Of a DNA stretch of 64,000 nucleotides, positions 17,833-26,957 are shown one piece after another (position 1 is the stretch's first letter; the number at the start of each line of letters is the position of its first letter). Origin of the DNA: Rhodospirillales bacterium. GTDB taxonomy: Bacteria > Pseudomonadota > Alphaproteobacteria > Micavibrionales > Micavibrionaceae. The notes under the pieces were generated by a model. The model was not told the DNA's origin, did not search any database, and worked only from the letters and a program-made list of their open reading frames with translations. The translations under genes and the position numbers were made by a program. The stretch lies in assembly GCA_020638365.1 (NCBI GenBank), contig JACKIQ010000003.1, forward strand, positions 310,001-374,000, given 5' to 3'.

Positions 17833-19197
17833 ATGCACGTCTCCGATCTCAGGCACAAAAACTTATCCTTGCATAAAAAGCTGAAAAAGCTCTACGCCCA
17901 ACGCACACGCTCTCGCGTGAACTGGGATGCCGCCGGTTACCGAGAATTGCTGCGCAGCATGGATGATCCGCAGTCGAGACTGCCGCCTGTCATCCATGTA
18001 GCCGGAACTAACGGAAAAGGGTCTATTATAGCTTTTTTGCGCGCTATTCTGGAGGCGCAGGGTTACCGCGTTCATGTCTATACTTCACCCCATCTTCAGC
18101 GGGTGAATGAGCGGTTTGTTATTGCAGGGGAGGAGATCGGAGACGCTTACCTTGAGGATTTGATCGACGAATTGCAGGCGCAGCACAACCTGACCGACCT
18201 GTCTTTTTTCGAAATCACTACGGCTATTGCTTTCCGTGCGTTTTCTGAAAATCCCGCCGATGTTCTTCTTCTGGAAGTCGGCATGGGCGGACGGCTGGAC
18301 TGCACAAACGTGATCGAGGCGCCCCTTGTCAGCGTGATTAGCCGCATATCGTACGACCATACGGAGTTTCTCGGCGAGGATATCGCCCAGATCGCAGCGG
18401 AAAAGGCCGGGATCATCAAGAGAGGGCGGCCTTGCGTTCTTGGTGTGCAGGGCGCCGACAGCGCGGAGGTCTTGCCTGTTATTGAATCTCTAGCCAAGAA
18501 AGACAATGCGCCCTTTTATGCGCACGGCAGAGACTGGCGCGTTTTTCGTGAAGGGTCCTCTCTAGTTTTCGAAGTTTCCGGTAAAAAAAGGCGCTACCCT
18601 TTACCGTCCCTTGCCGGGCAGCATCAGATTTACAATGCGGGGGCTGCGCTGATGGCACTCTATTTGGCGCGGGAGGTTCTGAGCGTGAATGAAAAGGCAA
18701 TCGAAAAGGGGTTGAAAGACGCCCGATGGCCAGGACGTTTGCAGACGCTTGATCCAGTTACTCTCGGATTGCCAGAGAATACAGAGGTATGGCTGGATTG
18801 CGGTCATAACGACAGCGCGGGAGAGGCGCTGGCGCATATGATTCGAGGGTGGACCTTGAATGACCCTAAACCGATCCGGCTGGTGCTTGGAATGCTTGGT
18901 CATAAGGACGTGCATGGGTTTCTTGCGCCGATGGCTGAACTTGTCGATGAAATTTACCTGTGCGGCATATCCGGAGAACTGAGCGGGCTGACACGCGAAA
19001 AGCTGGAGGCGGAGGCCGGCAGGGCGCTTTCCGGAAAATCAGTTCAGGATTTTGCAGATATCAAGGCTGCGCTGAAAGGCGTCGGCGCGGCTGAAAAAAG
19101 GCAGAATGGACGCGTTTTGATAGCAGGATCGGTTTATCTTGCAGGGGATGTCCTATCTTTAGCAGGAAGCCCGCATCATAGCGTTTTTAAGGATTAA
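17833..19197 (+). CDS. folC: Folylpolyglutamate synthase / dihydrofolate synthase
   Basis: Adds glutamate to dihydropteroate and to folates. The 454 residues follow the Mur-ligase-like plan: P-loop HVAGTNGKGS near residue 55-64, TSPHLQRVNERF, the central MGGRLDCTNVI, SYDHTEFLG, and the second domain linker AGQHQIYNAGAAL followed by WLDCGHND and VLGMLGHKD. It sits 41 bp after accD, as in most alphaproteobacteria, and probably ends the trp-acc-fol transcript. Confidence 0.95.
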   Translation: MHVSDLRHKNLSLHKKLKKLYAQRTRSRVNWDAAGYRELLRSMDDPQSRLPPVIHVAGTNGKGSIIAFLRAILEAQGYRVHVYTSPHLQRVNERFVIAGEEIGDAYLEDLIDELQAQHNLTDLSFFEITTAIAFRAFSENPADVLLLEVGMGGRLDCTNVIEAPLVSVISRISYDHTEFLGEDIAQIAAEKAGIIKRGRPCVLGVQGADSAEVLPVIESLAKKDNAPFYAHGRDWRVFREGSSLVFEVSGKKRRYPLPSLAGQHQIYNAGAALMALYLAREVLSVNEKAIEKGLKDARWPGRLQTLDPVTLGLPENTEVWLDCGHNDSAGEALAHMIRGWTLNDPKPIRLVLGMLGHKDVHGFLAPMAELVDEIYLCGISGELSGLTREKLEAEAGRALSGKSVQDFADIKAALKGVGAAEKRQNGRVLIAGSVYLAGDVLSLAGSPHHSVFKD

Positions 19198-19270
19198 GTT
19201 TTCAGTACCGTGCTGACGTGCTATCATGCCGTTATGATTAGGAAAATCGGTGTGCCGGGGGGCCGAACGT

Positions 19271-19966
19271 ATGAGTAGAATTATTCTTGTGGATGATGAC
19301 AGGAATATCACCACGTCCCTTTCCATGGTTTTGGAGTCCGAGGGCTTTTCAGTAGAGACATACAGCGATGGCGAGTCAGGGCTGGACGCCATCAGGAAGA
19401 ACAAGCCCGATCTGGTGGTTCTTGATATCAAGATGCCGCGCATGGACGGGATGGAAGTCTTGCGGAAGGTTCGAGAATCCATGGAGGTTCCGGTTATTTT
19501 CCTGACGTCCAAGGATGACGAGATCGACCAGTTGCTCGGGTTGCGTATGGGGGCAGACGACTACATTACCAAACCTTTTTCGCAGCGCCTTCTTATCGAG
19601 CGGATCAGGGTTCTGCTCAGGCGACAGGATCTTAAGCATGAACCGCATAAAGCCAAGGACGAGAATTTCGTTTACGGAGACATGGAACTGGATGAGGCCC
19701 GACACCTTTGTACATGGAAGGGCGAGTCGGTCAATCTCACTGTTACGGAGTTTCTGCTTGTCAAGGCGCTTGTCCTGCGCCCCGGGCATGTGCGCAGCAG
19801 AGATCAGTTGATTGACATGGCTTATGGTGAGAATATCTATGTCGATGATCGCACAGTGGATTCGCATATCAAAAGAATCAGGAACAAGTTCAAAAAAGTA
19901 GACGATACCTTTGACCAAATCGAAACCCTCTACGGAGTCGGATACAAGATCAAAGAGCAGCCATGA
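19271..19966 (+). CDS. chvI: OmpR-family response regulator, ChvI type
   Basis: DNA-binding regulator of the ChvG/ChvI envelope and acid-stress system. Residues 1-120 form the receiver, with the acidic pocket DDD at 8-10, phospho-acceptor Asp52 in VLDIKMPRMDG, and the switch lysine in ITKPFSQRLL. The winged-helix domain covers about 140-230, with the typical RSRDQLIDMAYG and DDRTVDSHIKRIRNKF. I start at the ATG 19271 (MSRIILVDD); the frame extends seven codons upstream without family support. Its 3' end overlaps the chvG frame by 56 bp, which signals tight coupling. Confidence 0.92.
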   Translation: MSRIILVDDDRNITTSLSMVLESEGFSVETYSDGESGLDAIRKNKPDLVVLDIKMPRMDGMEVLRKVRESMEVPVIFLTSKDDEIDQLLGLRMGADDYITKPFSQRLLIERIRVLLRRQDLKHEPHKAKDENFVYGDMELDEARHLCTWKGESVNLTVTEFLLVKALVLRPGHVRSRDQLIDMAYGENIYVDDRTVDSHIKRIRNKFKKVDDTFDQIETLYGVGYKIKEQP

Positions 19967-21668
19967 CCGCTGGCTGCGGATCGGGCTGCGTCAAAGCGAG
20001 TTCGACCAGCTTTTCGACCTATACTGGGGCGGTACTCAGGGCCGTATTACCGGACTGACCCTGCGGATTATTGCTGTGAACGCTATCGCCCTTCTCAGTC
20101 TTATGTTGGGGGTTCTTTATCTCGGGGATTATCAAAGCCGCCTTATTCAGAGCAAGCTAGAAACCTTCGAGACAGAGATTTTTCTTATTACGGCTGCAGT
20201 GACCGAAGCGAGCCGTGTCGACCCCGAGTTTGGGGGCCATGCCCTGATTCGAGAGGATGTAAGGAGGATTGTAGGGCTTTTTGGGGCTACGCTGGGTAAG
20301 CGTATCCGCGTTTTTGACAGGGAAGGCCAGTTGATCGCCGATTCGAAAAGTCTGATTGAAGATCTGAAAATAGAGCCGATGTTCGTTGTTCAGCGTGAAG
20401 AAGGCGATAACTGGGAAAGCATCAAGATGCTCAAGCGCATGGGAGCCTTTTTTATTACCTTTTTGCCCGAACAAAACGCGCTACCACAATATTTCGAGCA
20501 TAACTCCATAAAGGCCGAGGATTATACAAATGTTGTAGAGGCCTTGAACAGCAGGAGCAGTTTTTCAGCATGGCGCGACCGTGAAAACGGGATCATGCTG
20601 ACTGCCGCCATGCCGATCAAGAAGAACTCCGAGGTTCTCGGGGTCACGTATCTTGTCAGCGAAGGGCGCGATATCCGCAAAGCTCTGGGCGATGCTTGGT
20701 TCGATATTTTGCGGGTGTTTTTTGCTACTCTGCTTTTTACAGTCATTCTTTCGATTTATCTTTCCGGCGTTATCGCAAGGCCTCTTCGAAGGCTTGCAGA
20801 TGCTGCGGACAAGGTCCGACGGGGCAAGCTGCGGGGTGACGAAATCCCCGATATGAGCAACCGCAAGGACGAAATCGGCGAACTTTCGGTTGCTCTTAGC
20901 GATATGACCCGGGCGCTTTTGGAAAAGATGGACGCCATGGAGAGCTTTGCTGCGGATGTTTCGCATGAGATCAAGAACCCCCTTACATCCCTTAAAAGCG
21001 CCATAGAAAGCGTGCGCGTGGTCAAAAAGAAGGAAGATCAGGAAAAGCTGTTGGCCATTATCTTGCACGATATTGCACGTCTTGACCGCCTGATATCCGA
21101 TATATCCAGCGCTTCCCGGATCGAGGCGGAGCTTTCGCGCGAATCATTCGAGATTTTAAGCGTGAGAACTTTGCTGCGCCGTCTCATCGACCTATACAAG
21201 AACCCTCTCGACCGCAGCAAAAACAGAGCCGACCCTGACACTGCTATCAAGGACGGCGTTATGATCATGCTGGACTATCCCTATGAGGAGGATATCCTCA
21301 TTCTCGGCAATGACGGGAGGCTCGGGCAGGTGTTCCATAACATTATTTCTAATGCCCTGACCTTTACGCCCGTCAAGAGCATTATAAAAATCAAGGTGCA
21401 GAAAAAACAGAAGCGTGTCGTCATCAGTTTCGAAGATGAAGGGCCGGGAATTCCCGAGAATAACCTGAAAACCGTTTTCGACCGTTTTTATTCGGAGCGG
21501 CCTCAGGAGCAATACGGGCGTCATTCGGGGCTGGGGCTTTCTATTTGCAGGCAAATCATCGAAGCGCATAACGGGATGATCTATGCCGAGAACGTCAAGA
21601 GCCGGCAGGGAAAAACCACCGGAGCGCGGTTTGTGATCGTCCTCAATATTGCCGAGGGGGGATCATGA
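19911..21668 (+). CDS. chvG: ChvG-type sensor histidine kinase
   Basis: Inner-membrane kinase that phosphorylates ChvI. About 585 residues: first transmembrane helix near 50-75 (IIAVNAIALLSLMLGVLYLG), a periplasmic sensor of about 200 residues, second helix near 270-290 (VFFATLLFTVILSIYLSG), HAMP, then HisKA with the phospho-acceptor His352 in DVSHEIKNPL, and the ATPase domain with HNIISNALTFTP, DEGPGIP and HSGLGLSI. The start is odd. In the correct frame the only usable initiation codon before the first helix is TTG 19911, inside chvI; the ATG at 19963 is out of frame. rapZ overlaps its 3' end by ATGA. Confidence 0.9.
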   Translation: MTKSKPSTESDTRSKSSHDRWLRIGLRQSEFDQLFDLYWGGTQGRITGLTLRIIAVNAIALLSLMLGVLYLGDYQSRLIQSKLETFETEIFLITAAVTEASRVDPEFGGHALIREDVRRIVGLFGATLGKRIRVFDREGQLIADSKSLIEDLKIEPMFVVQREEGDNWESIKMLKRMGAFFITFLPEQNALPQYFEHNSIKAEDYTNVVEALNSRSSFSAWRDRENGIMLTAAMPIKKNSEVLGVTYLVSEGRDIRKALGDAWFDILRVFFATLLFTVILSIYLSGVIARPLRRLADAADKVRRGKLRGDEIPDMSNRKDEIGELSVALSDMTRALLEKMDAMESFAADVSHEIKNPLTSLKSAIESVRVVKKKEDQEKLLAIILHDIARLDRLISDISSASRIEAELSRESFEILSVRTLLRRLIDLYKNPLDRSKNRADPDTAIKDGVMIMLDYPYEEDILILGNDGRLGQVFHNIISNALTFTPVKSIIKIKVQKKQKRVVISFEDEGPGIPENNLKTVFDRFYSERPQEQYGRHSGLGLSICRQIIEAHNGMIYAENVKSRQGKTTGARFVIVLNIAEGGS

Positions 21669-22513
21669 GGGAGCGGCCGTTGATCGTTTCCGGCTATTCC
21701 GGGGCGGGGATGACTTCGGTCCTAAAAGCTCTTGAAGATTTCAATTTCGAGGTTTTCGATAATTTTCCCCTGGCTCTAATCGATTCGCTTCTAGAACTGG
21801 CGGGCGAGAACAATAAGCCTCCCCTGAGGCTTGCGATCGGGGTCGATACGCGTTCGTGGGGTTTTTCCTCTTCTGCAGTTCTTGAGATTGCGGCCCGGGT
21901 AAATGCAAAGCTTTTGTTCGTGACCTGCGATGAGGGGGTTTTGCAAAAGCGTTTCAGCGAGACTCGCAGGCGGCACCCGCTGGCCAAGGACAGGCCCGTC
22001 AAGCAAGGGATTTCGCTGGAGAAGAAACTTCTGGCGGGCCTACAGAACGAGGCCGATATCGTGATCGACACGACCGCTTTTTCGGTTCATGACCTGCGGC
22101 ATGTTCTTGAAGGTCATTTTCAAAAAACGGGAGAAGGGCGCCTGACCGTTAACCTCATGTCCTTCGGTTTCCGCGGTGGAACGCCCCGGGAGGCCGATAT
22201 TATCATGGATGTGCGGTTTTTAAGGAATCCCCATTGGGAGCATGATCTGAAGCCGCTTACCGGGTTGGACGGGCCGGTTGGGCAGTATGTCCGGCAGGAT
22301 CCGGATTACGAGGGGTTCATGGAGCGTTTTCGTGATCTTATTGAATCGCTTTTGCCCCGGTATGCGCAGGAAGGTAAAAATTACCTTACGATTGCGATCG
22401 GTTGTACGGGCGGGCGGCACAGGTCCGTTTTTATCGTTCGTGAGCTGGCGGCGTGGCTCGGTTCTAAAAATATTCACGTCTTTGTTGAAAATCGTGATTT
22501 ACCAGTGGCTTAA
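21665..22513 (+). CDS. rapZ: RapZ-type nucleotide-binding protein with altered Walker A
   Basis: Members of this family bind GTP/ATP and, in enterobacteria, guide small RNA decay for glucosamine-6-phosphate control. In alphaproteobacteria the gene usually sits next to PTS phosphorelay genes. The 282 residues fit the family: VFDNFPLALIDSLLELA, VDTRSWGF, LFVTCDEGVLQKRFSETRRRHPL, and the C-terminal CTGGRHRSV. The P-loop reads GYSGAGMTS, with Met16 where lysine (or arginine) is normal, so ATP/GTP hydrolysis may be lost. It overlaps chvG by 4 bp and precedes a PtsI-like gene. The hprK, EIIA and HPr genes that often accompany it are absent here. Confidence 0.9.
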   Translation: MRERPLIVSGYSGAGMTSVLKALEDFNFEVFDNFPLALIDSLLELAGENNKPPLRLAIGVDTRSWGFSSSAVLEIAARVNAKLLFVTCDEGVLQKRFSETRRRHPLAKDRPVKQGISLEKKLLAGLQNEADIVIDTTAFSVHDLRHVLEGHFQKTGEGRLTVNLMSFGFRGGTPREADIIMDVRFLRNPHWEHDLKPLTGLDGPVGQYVRQDPDYEGFMERFRDLIESLLPRYAQEGKNYLTIAIGCTGGRHRSVFIVRELAAWLGSKNIHVFVENRDLPVA

Positions 22514-22616
22514 TCTCCGGTCTTTTGAAAAAAGAAGCTTTTCTTTGTTACCAGTGATATGATATTTTCTTTATGAAAAAAAGAACAGGCATTAAAGCCT
22601 ATTTTACGGGTGATTT

Positions 22617-24602
22617 ATGGCAAAGCGTATATCCGATCAGTTCCAGGTTCATAACGATTCGTCCCATCTCGTTTTGGCGCAGGTCAATCTTCCGATAGTG
22701 GCTGGCGGAAAAATCTATGTTTATGAAAACAACCCGATTCCCCCTACCGATTCCGACAAGGTGTTCGGTTATGATCCCGTCGAGTTCGTGAGGCTCGACG
22801 AAGATGTGCGCAAGGTTATCGAGGCCCGTTTCATTCAGGAGCAGACGGAGCGCTATAATCGGGCGCGGCTTGACCTGGTGGGAACGTACGAGAGTTATTA
22901 CGAAAACGTCATGGAGAACATGACGGTCGAAATGGAAGGCGACGTGGATGTCATCATCGGGCCCGAGTTGGGGATCGCCAAGGACGAGAACGGGACGTTA
23001 GCAAACGAGATCTACGAAGAAATTAAAAAAGGTAAATCGGCCGAAGTCGCCGTTCATACCGTATATCAGGATAAAATTGATTTTTTCAAAAGTAACGAGT
23101 TTACCGAACGTATCGCCGAGCAGATCGAGCAGCAGAGGACAGTCTTACAGCACCATCTTCACCCGGATATCTCTTATTCTTCGTTGAGGGATGCGCCAGA
23201 AGGCTCCATAATTTTCTGCAAAAACCTTCCCCCTGCCGAGGTTATGAGTTTCGTGAACAAGGAAACCGGCACTCCCCGGTTTGCCGGTCTGGTCTGTACG
23301 GAAGCCAGTCTCAAGGGGCACGCCGCCATTATCGCTAAATCGCTTGGCGTGCCGTTTGCGCTTGTCGATCCGAAATCTCTTCCGACTATTAATAGTGGTG
23401 TTGAATGCATTATAGACGGGATGTCCGGCCCGGGCAGTATCGTTCTGGACCCGAGCGAAGCCCTGAAACGCGAGATTCGAATGCAGCATTTCGGGCTTGT
23501 TCAAGATGAGGATCTTCTTAAAAAGAGAAGCCAGAGCGACGAGCCAATCAGAACCCTCAATGGAGAAGACGTCAGTATTTTTGCAAATTTTGGTGCGTCA
23601 TTGGAAGCGATACCGTTTCGGGAGGCTCATGTCGAGGGTATAGGACTTTACCGCAGTGAAATGGCCGAAAATATGCGTTCAGATTCCGCTCCTTCGATCA
23701 GCGAAAATCACTGGATCAAGATTTTCAGGAATAATTTAAAAGAATGTTCTCCGGACGGGGAGCAGTTTGTTTCTGCCTGTATCCGGACTCTGGATATTTC
23801 CGGGGACAAGGCCGGAAAATTTTCCAAGAAGACTCCCGAAGAAAAGGCGCAATACGAGGCCAAGGTCACGAGAACGCAGATGGGGGCCTTGTTGCGCCTG
23901 AATCAAGAGATGGAGGAGAGCGGGCAAGGCGGCAAGCTCAAGGTCATGATCCCGATGATCGCGTCTATCGACCAGATGGAGGCGATGCAGGCGCAGATGG
24001 ACGAACTGGCGGCCGAGCGCGGTGTACCGACCATCAAGCTGGGCTGTATGGGCGAGGTTCCGGCGCTTTTTGACAAGCTGGACCGGTTGAACGTGGCGTT
24101 CATGTCGATCGGATCCAATGACCTGATCCACGGCCTTCTTGAGACGGACCGTTATCATGCCAGCAGTTCCATGAATTACGATCCGACGGACCCATCCGTC
24201 CTGAAAGCGCTGGAGAAGGCTGTTCAGTTCGGAAAGGATAAGGATGTTCCGATCAGCATTTGCGGGGATATGGCCTCCGAACCCCGGTATCTCGCCCTTG
24301 CAATCGGGGCCGGGATCCGGACATTATCCGCTGGAATCAATCGGGCGCCTGTCGCCAAGGAAGTTGTCCGGAGGATTGATACACGGGAAGCCGAAGCGCT
24401 TTTTGAGCTTATTAAGGAGACTTCCAGCCGCAAGGAACGCGAACGGATTCTTGATCATTTCAACGCCTCCCGCCTGTCTCTCTGGCCCGAGGGGCGTGTC
24501 GGTATGGACTGGAACGAATTTGCACGTCATCCTTTTGCGCCTGAAAAGCTGGGATCGTTGCAGAGCGAGCCTCAGAGCGATCTGGGTGTGGAACTGGAGT
24601 AG
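22617..24602 (+). CDS. ptsI: Divergent PTS enzyme I (PEP-protein phosphotransferase)
   Basis: Enzyme I takes phosphate from phosphoenolpyruvate onto a histidine and passes it to HPr. The 661 residues keep the core: phospho-histidine His235 in LKGHAAII (family form GGxTSHxAI), GIGLYRSE for PEP binding, KVMIPMIAS, GCMGEVPAL, SIGSNDLIHG, and catalytic Cys549 in SICGDMAS. The His-to-Cys distance (314) is close to that of E. coli enzyme I. The first 200 residues and the spacing around ISGDKAGKFSKK are divergent, and no HPr or EIIA gene is nearby. It could also be a related PEP-utilising enzyme, but enzyme I fits best. Followed by a strong terminator. Confidence 0.82.
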   Translation: MAKRISDQFQVHNDSSHLVLAQVNLPIVAGGKIYVYENNPIPPTDSDKVFGYDPVEFVRLDEDVRKVIEARFIQEQTERYNRARLDLVGTYESYYENVMENMTVEMEGDVDVIIGPELGIAKDENGTLANEIYEEIKKGKSAEVAVHTVYQDKIDFFKSNEFTERIAEQIEQQRTVLQHHLHPDISYSSLRDAPEGSIIFCKNLPPAEVMSFVNKETGTPRFAGLVCTEASLKGHAAIIAKSLGVPFALVDPKSLPTINSGVECIIDGMSGPGSIVLDPSEALKREIRMQHFGLVQDEDLLKKRSQSDEPIRTLNGEDVSIFANFGASLEAIPFREAHVEGIGLYRSEMAENMRSDSAPSISENHWIKIFRNNLKECSPDGEQFVSACIRTLDISGDKAGKFSKKTPEEKAQYEAKVTRTQMGALLRLNQEMEESGQGGKLKVMIPMIASIDQMEAMQAQMDELAAERGVPTIKLGCMGEVPALFDKLDRLNVAFMSIGSNDLIHGLLETDRYHASSSMNYDPTDPSVLKALEKAVQFGKDKDVPISICGDMASEPRYLALAIGAGIRTLSAGINRAPVAKEVVRRIDTREAEALFELIKETSSRKERERILDHFNASRLSLWPEGRVGMDWNEFARHPFAPEKLGSLQSEPQSDLGVELE

Positions 24603-24622
24603 GTTCCTTTTACGGAACACAA

Positions 24623-24648
24623 AAAAAGGGGCCTGATGGCCCCTTTTT
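24623..24648. terminator. Bidirectional hairpin terminator
   Basis: Perfect 11-bp inverted repeat AAAAAGGGGCC (24623-24633) / GGCCCCTTTTT (24638-24648) with a 4-nt loop TGAT. It has A-runs on one side and T-runs on the other, so it can end the ptsI transcript and also a transcript from the mini-gene on the opposite strand. Confidence 0.88.
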
Positions 24649-24667
24649 GGTGATTGTTATTTCTTTA

Positions 24668-24814
24668 TCAGCCGTTCGTGTTTTGGAAGGCCGGGTCAAT
24701 CCCGAGATCGAACGAACGATCCAAAGCTCCTGGACCAACAGCTTCACAGAAACCCGTCCCAATACCTTTTGCGGTAATTGGAGCGGCCATATCTGCAAAC
24801 ATTCCTTTTAACAT
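24668..24814 (-). CDS. 48-residue small protein, unknown
   Basis: A short frame from ATG 24812-24814 to TGA 24668-24670. It is supported by context: a good ribosome site AGAAAGGG (24823-24830 on this strand) 8 nt before the ATG, an A+T-rich upstream region suited to a promoter, and the strong terminator 20 bp after its stop. The peptide opens MLKGMFADMAAPITAKG, has a Gly-rich middle with one cysteine (GTGFCEAVGPG) and ends DPAFQNTNG. There is no clear signal peptide or transmembrane helix, and I recognise no family. Codon composition is normal for the region. Confidence 0.5.
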   Translation of the reverse strand: MLKGMFADMAAPITAKGIGTGFCEAVGPGALDRSFDLGIDPAFQNTNG

Positions 24815-25110
24815 ATCGGACACCCTTTCTGTTTAGTGCGTTGTTTTTTGGAAATTCGGCAAGCGTCGACCATTCGGTCATTTTTTCTGGTCACTCATCC
24901 GTATCTCTATGATTAAAGTAATGTAAACGGACCCTTTTTGTCAAACAAGAAACACTTCCAAGCGCGTTTTTTTGCGAATTTTTTGAGCCCCGCATATTTC
25001 TATTTTATTAATGAAAAACAATAAATTAGTCAAATTTTGAAACAATCGTGCGCAAAAACGGGCGCATTATTTACCGATATTTAGAGGATTGGTGTGGGGA
25101 AAAGTGGAGC
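24815..25110. other. A+T-rich intergenic region
   Basis: About 300 bp between the mini-gene and the next coding frame. It is clearly A+T richer than the surroundings and has several stops in every frame. I see no tRNA, repeat or convincing operator. It probably holds the promoter of the mini-gene and the end of the neighbouring 134-residue gene's transcript. Confidence 0.5.
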
Positions 25111-25515
25111 TTAGACGAATTTACGATTGTCGTGCAGAACGCCCTTGCGAATCGTGAAGACCGCGTTGTCGGTGGATACCCCCTTACCGTCGTAGTCCTT
25201 GAAAATGATCTTGGTCTGGTCGCCGGACTGCGTTTCGGGCATCACGGTGAAAAGCGCCCTGTATTTGCTCATTTTCGAGAGATCCTTGACGTTTTTTTTG
25301 CCATTCAGGAGGATGATCAGGTTTTTGATCTTTTCTTCCGTCAGCTCCGGGTCCTCATTGTGGTTGAGAAGGATATACTCGCCAACCGTCTCGTAGGCAT
25401 TATTTCGGGGCATCAATTCAAGAATCTGGTAAGCGCGCTTCATCAGCGGGTTAGGCTGGAAAATGAAGCGCGGGCGTTCGAGCTGTTTATTAAAGTCTAT
25501 TTCCATGACGGGCAT
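25111..25515 (-). CDS. Hypothetical protein, 134 residues
   Basis: A soluble protein with no signal peptide or membrane helix, not recognised. The N-terminal half is helical-looking and charged (LTEEKIKNLIILLNGKKNVKDLSKM). The C-terminal half looks like beta structure (RALFTVMPE, KIIFKDYDG, AVFTIRKGVL). Two starts are possible, 25515 and the ATG three codons in (25506); neither has a good ribosome site. It lies alone on the minus strand, divergent from ahcY, with 104 bp between starts. Confidence 0.6.
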   Translation of the reverse strand: MPVMEIDFNKQLERPRFIFQPNPLMKRAYQILELMPRNNAYETVGEYILLNHNEDPELTEEKIKNLIILLNGKKNVKDLSKMSKYRALFTVMPETQSGDQTKIIFKDYDGKGVSTDNAVFTIRKGVLHDNRKFV

Positions 25516-25619
25516 ATTATCACTGGTTTTTGTTTAAAAAAACGCTTATTTTCCTTTGATTCTTTAGAAAACAGCTTTAATACCGCCTACGAGAACGACT
25601 ATCAGAGGAGATCAAGATT

Positions 25620-26930
25620 ATGGCTACACAGCCCAAAACCGTTGAAAACGACTATAAAGTCGCCGATATCAAACTGGCCGAATGGGGCCGCAAGGAAATC
25701 GACATCGCCGAGAGCGAGATGCCGGGCCTTATGGCTACACGGGTGGAATACGGTCTCAAGCAACCCTTAAAGGGGGCGCGGATTGCCGGATGCCTGCATA
25801 TGACGATCCAGACGGCGGTTCTGATCGAGACTTTGACCGCGCTTGGCGCCGAAGTTCGCTGGAGTTCGTGCAACATCTTTTCCACGCAGGATCACGCGGC
25901 AGCGGCGATTGCGGCTACCGGCGTCCCGGTTTTTGCCTGGAAGGGGATGAACGAGGAAGAATTCTGGTGGGCGATCGACAAGACGATCGAAGGGCCAAAC
26001 GGATGGGTTCCGAACATGATTCTGGATGACGGGGGGGATCTTACGCTGCGCATGATGGAGAAGTTCCCGCATCTCATGAAGGATGTTAGAGGAATTTCAG
26101 AGGAAACCACGACCGGGGTTCTGCGTCTTTACGAGATGGAGAAGAAGGGCAAGCTGACTCTTCCGGCGATCAACGTGAATGACTCGGTGACCAAGTCAAA
26201 GTTCGATAATAAATACGGATGCCGCGAGAGCTTGGTTGATGCGATTCGGCGTGCGACGGACGTTATGATGGCCGGTAAGGTTGCCATGGTCTGCGGTTAC
26301 GGTGATGTGGGAAAAGGCTCTGCCGAATCCCTGCGTCAGGCCGGGGCGCGCGTTCTGGTTTCCGAGATCGACCCGATCTGCGCCTTGCAGGCGGCGATGG
26401 AAGGCTATGAAGTCACCACAATGGAAGACGCGGTCAAGCGCGCGGACATCTTTGTGACCACGACCGGGAACAAGGATATAATCACTGTCGATCATATGCG
26501 TGAGATGAAGGACCGTGCGATTGTCTGTAATATCGGGCACTTCGATAACGAAATCCAAGTTGAAGGTCTGCGCAACATGAAGTGGAACAACATCAAGCCG
26601 CAGGTCGACGAGATCGAGTTCCCGAGCGGAAACCGGATAATCCTTCTTGCGGAAGGGCGCCTTGTGAATCTCGGATGCGCCACGGGCCACCCGTCCTTCG
26701 TCATGTCCGCTTCGTTTACGAACCAGACTCTGGCTCAGATCGAACTGTGGAACAATCACGGCGATTACGAGAACAAGGTCTATGTCCTGCCCAAGCATCT
26801 GGACGAGAAAGTTGCGGCGCTGCACCTTGAGAAGGTCGGCGCGAAACTGACGCAGCTCAGCCAGGAGCAGGCCGATTACATCGGCGTTGCGATCAAGGGA
26901 CCGTTCAAAAAGGACGAATACCGTTATTAA
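25620..26930 (+). CDS. ahcY: S-adenosylhomocysteinase
   Basis: Splits S-adenosylhomocysteine into adenosine and homocysteine, clearing the inhibitor left by methyltransferases. The 436 residues are highly conserved: [37 protein letters not shown], the NAD-binding motif [18 protein letters not shown] near residue 225, and the C-terminal KDEYRY with the lysine and tyrosine that reach the partner subunit's NAD. Ribosome site AGGAG about 10 nt before the ATG. In many alphaproteobacteria ahcY lies close to divL, as here. Confidence 0.97.
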   Translation: MATQPKTVENDYKVADIKLAEWGRKEIDIAESEMPGLMATRVEYGLKQPLKGARIAGCLHMTIQTAVLIETLTALGAEVRWSSCNIFSTQDHAAAAIAATGVPVFAWKGMNEEEFWWAIDKTIEGPNGWVPNMILDDGGDLTLRMMEKFPHLMKDVRGISEETTTGVLRLYEMEKKGKLTLPAINVNDSVTKSKFDNKYGCRESLVDAIRRATDVMMAGKVAMVCGYGDVGKGSAESLRQAGARVLVSEIDPICALQAAMEGYEVTTMEDAVKRADIFVTTTGNKDIITVDHMREMKDRAIVCNIGHFDNEIQVEGLRNMKWNNIKPQVDEIEFPSGNRIILLAEGRLVNLGCATGHPSFVMSASFTNQTLAQIELWNNHGDYENKVYVLPKHLDEKVAALHLEKVGAKLTQLSQEQADYIGVAIKGPFKKDEYRY

Positions 26931-26957
26931 CCCGGCAGGTTGCTGGCAGGTATAACC

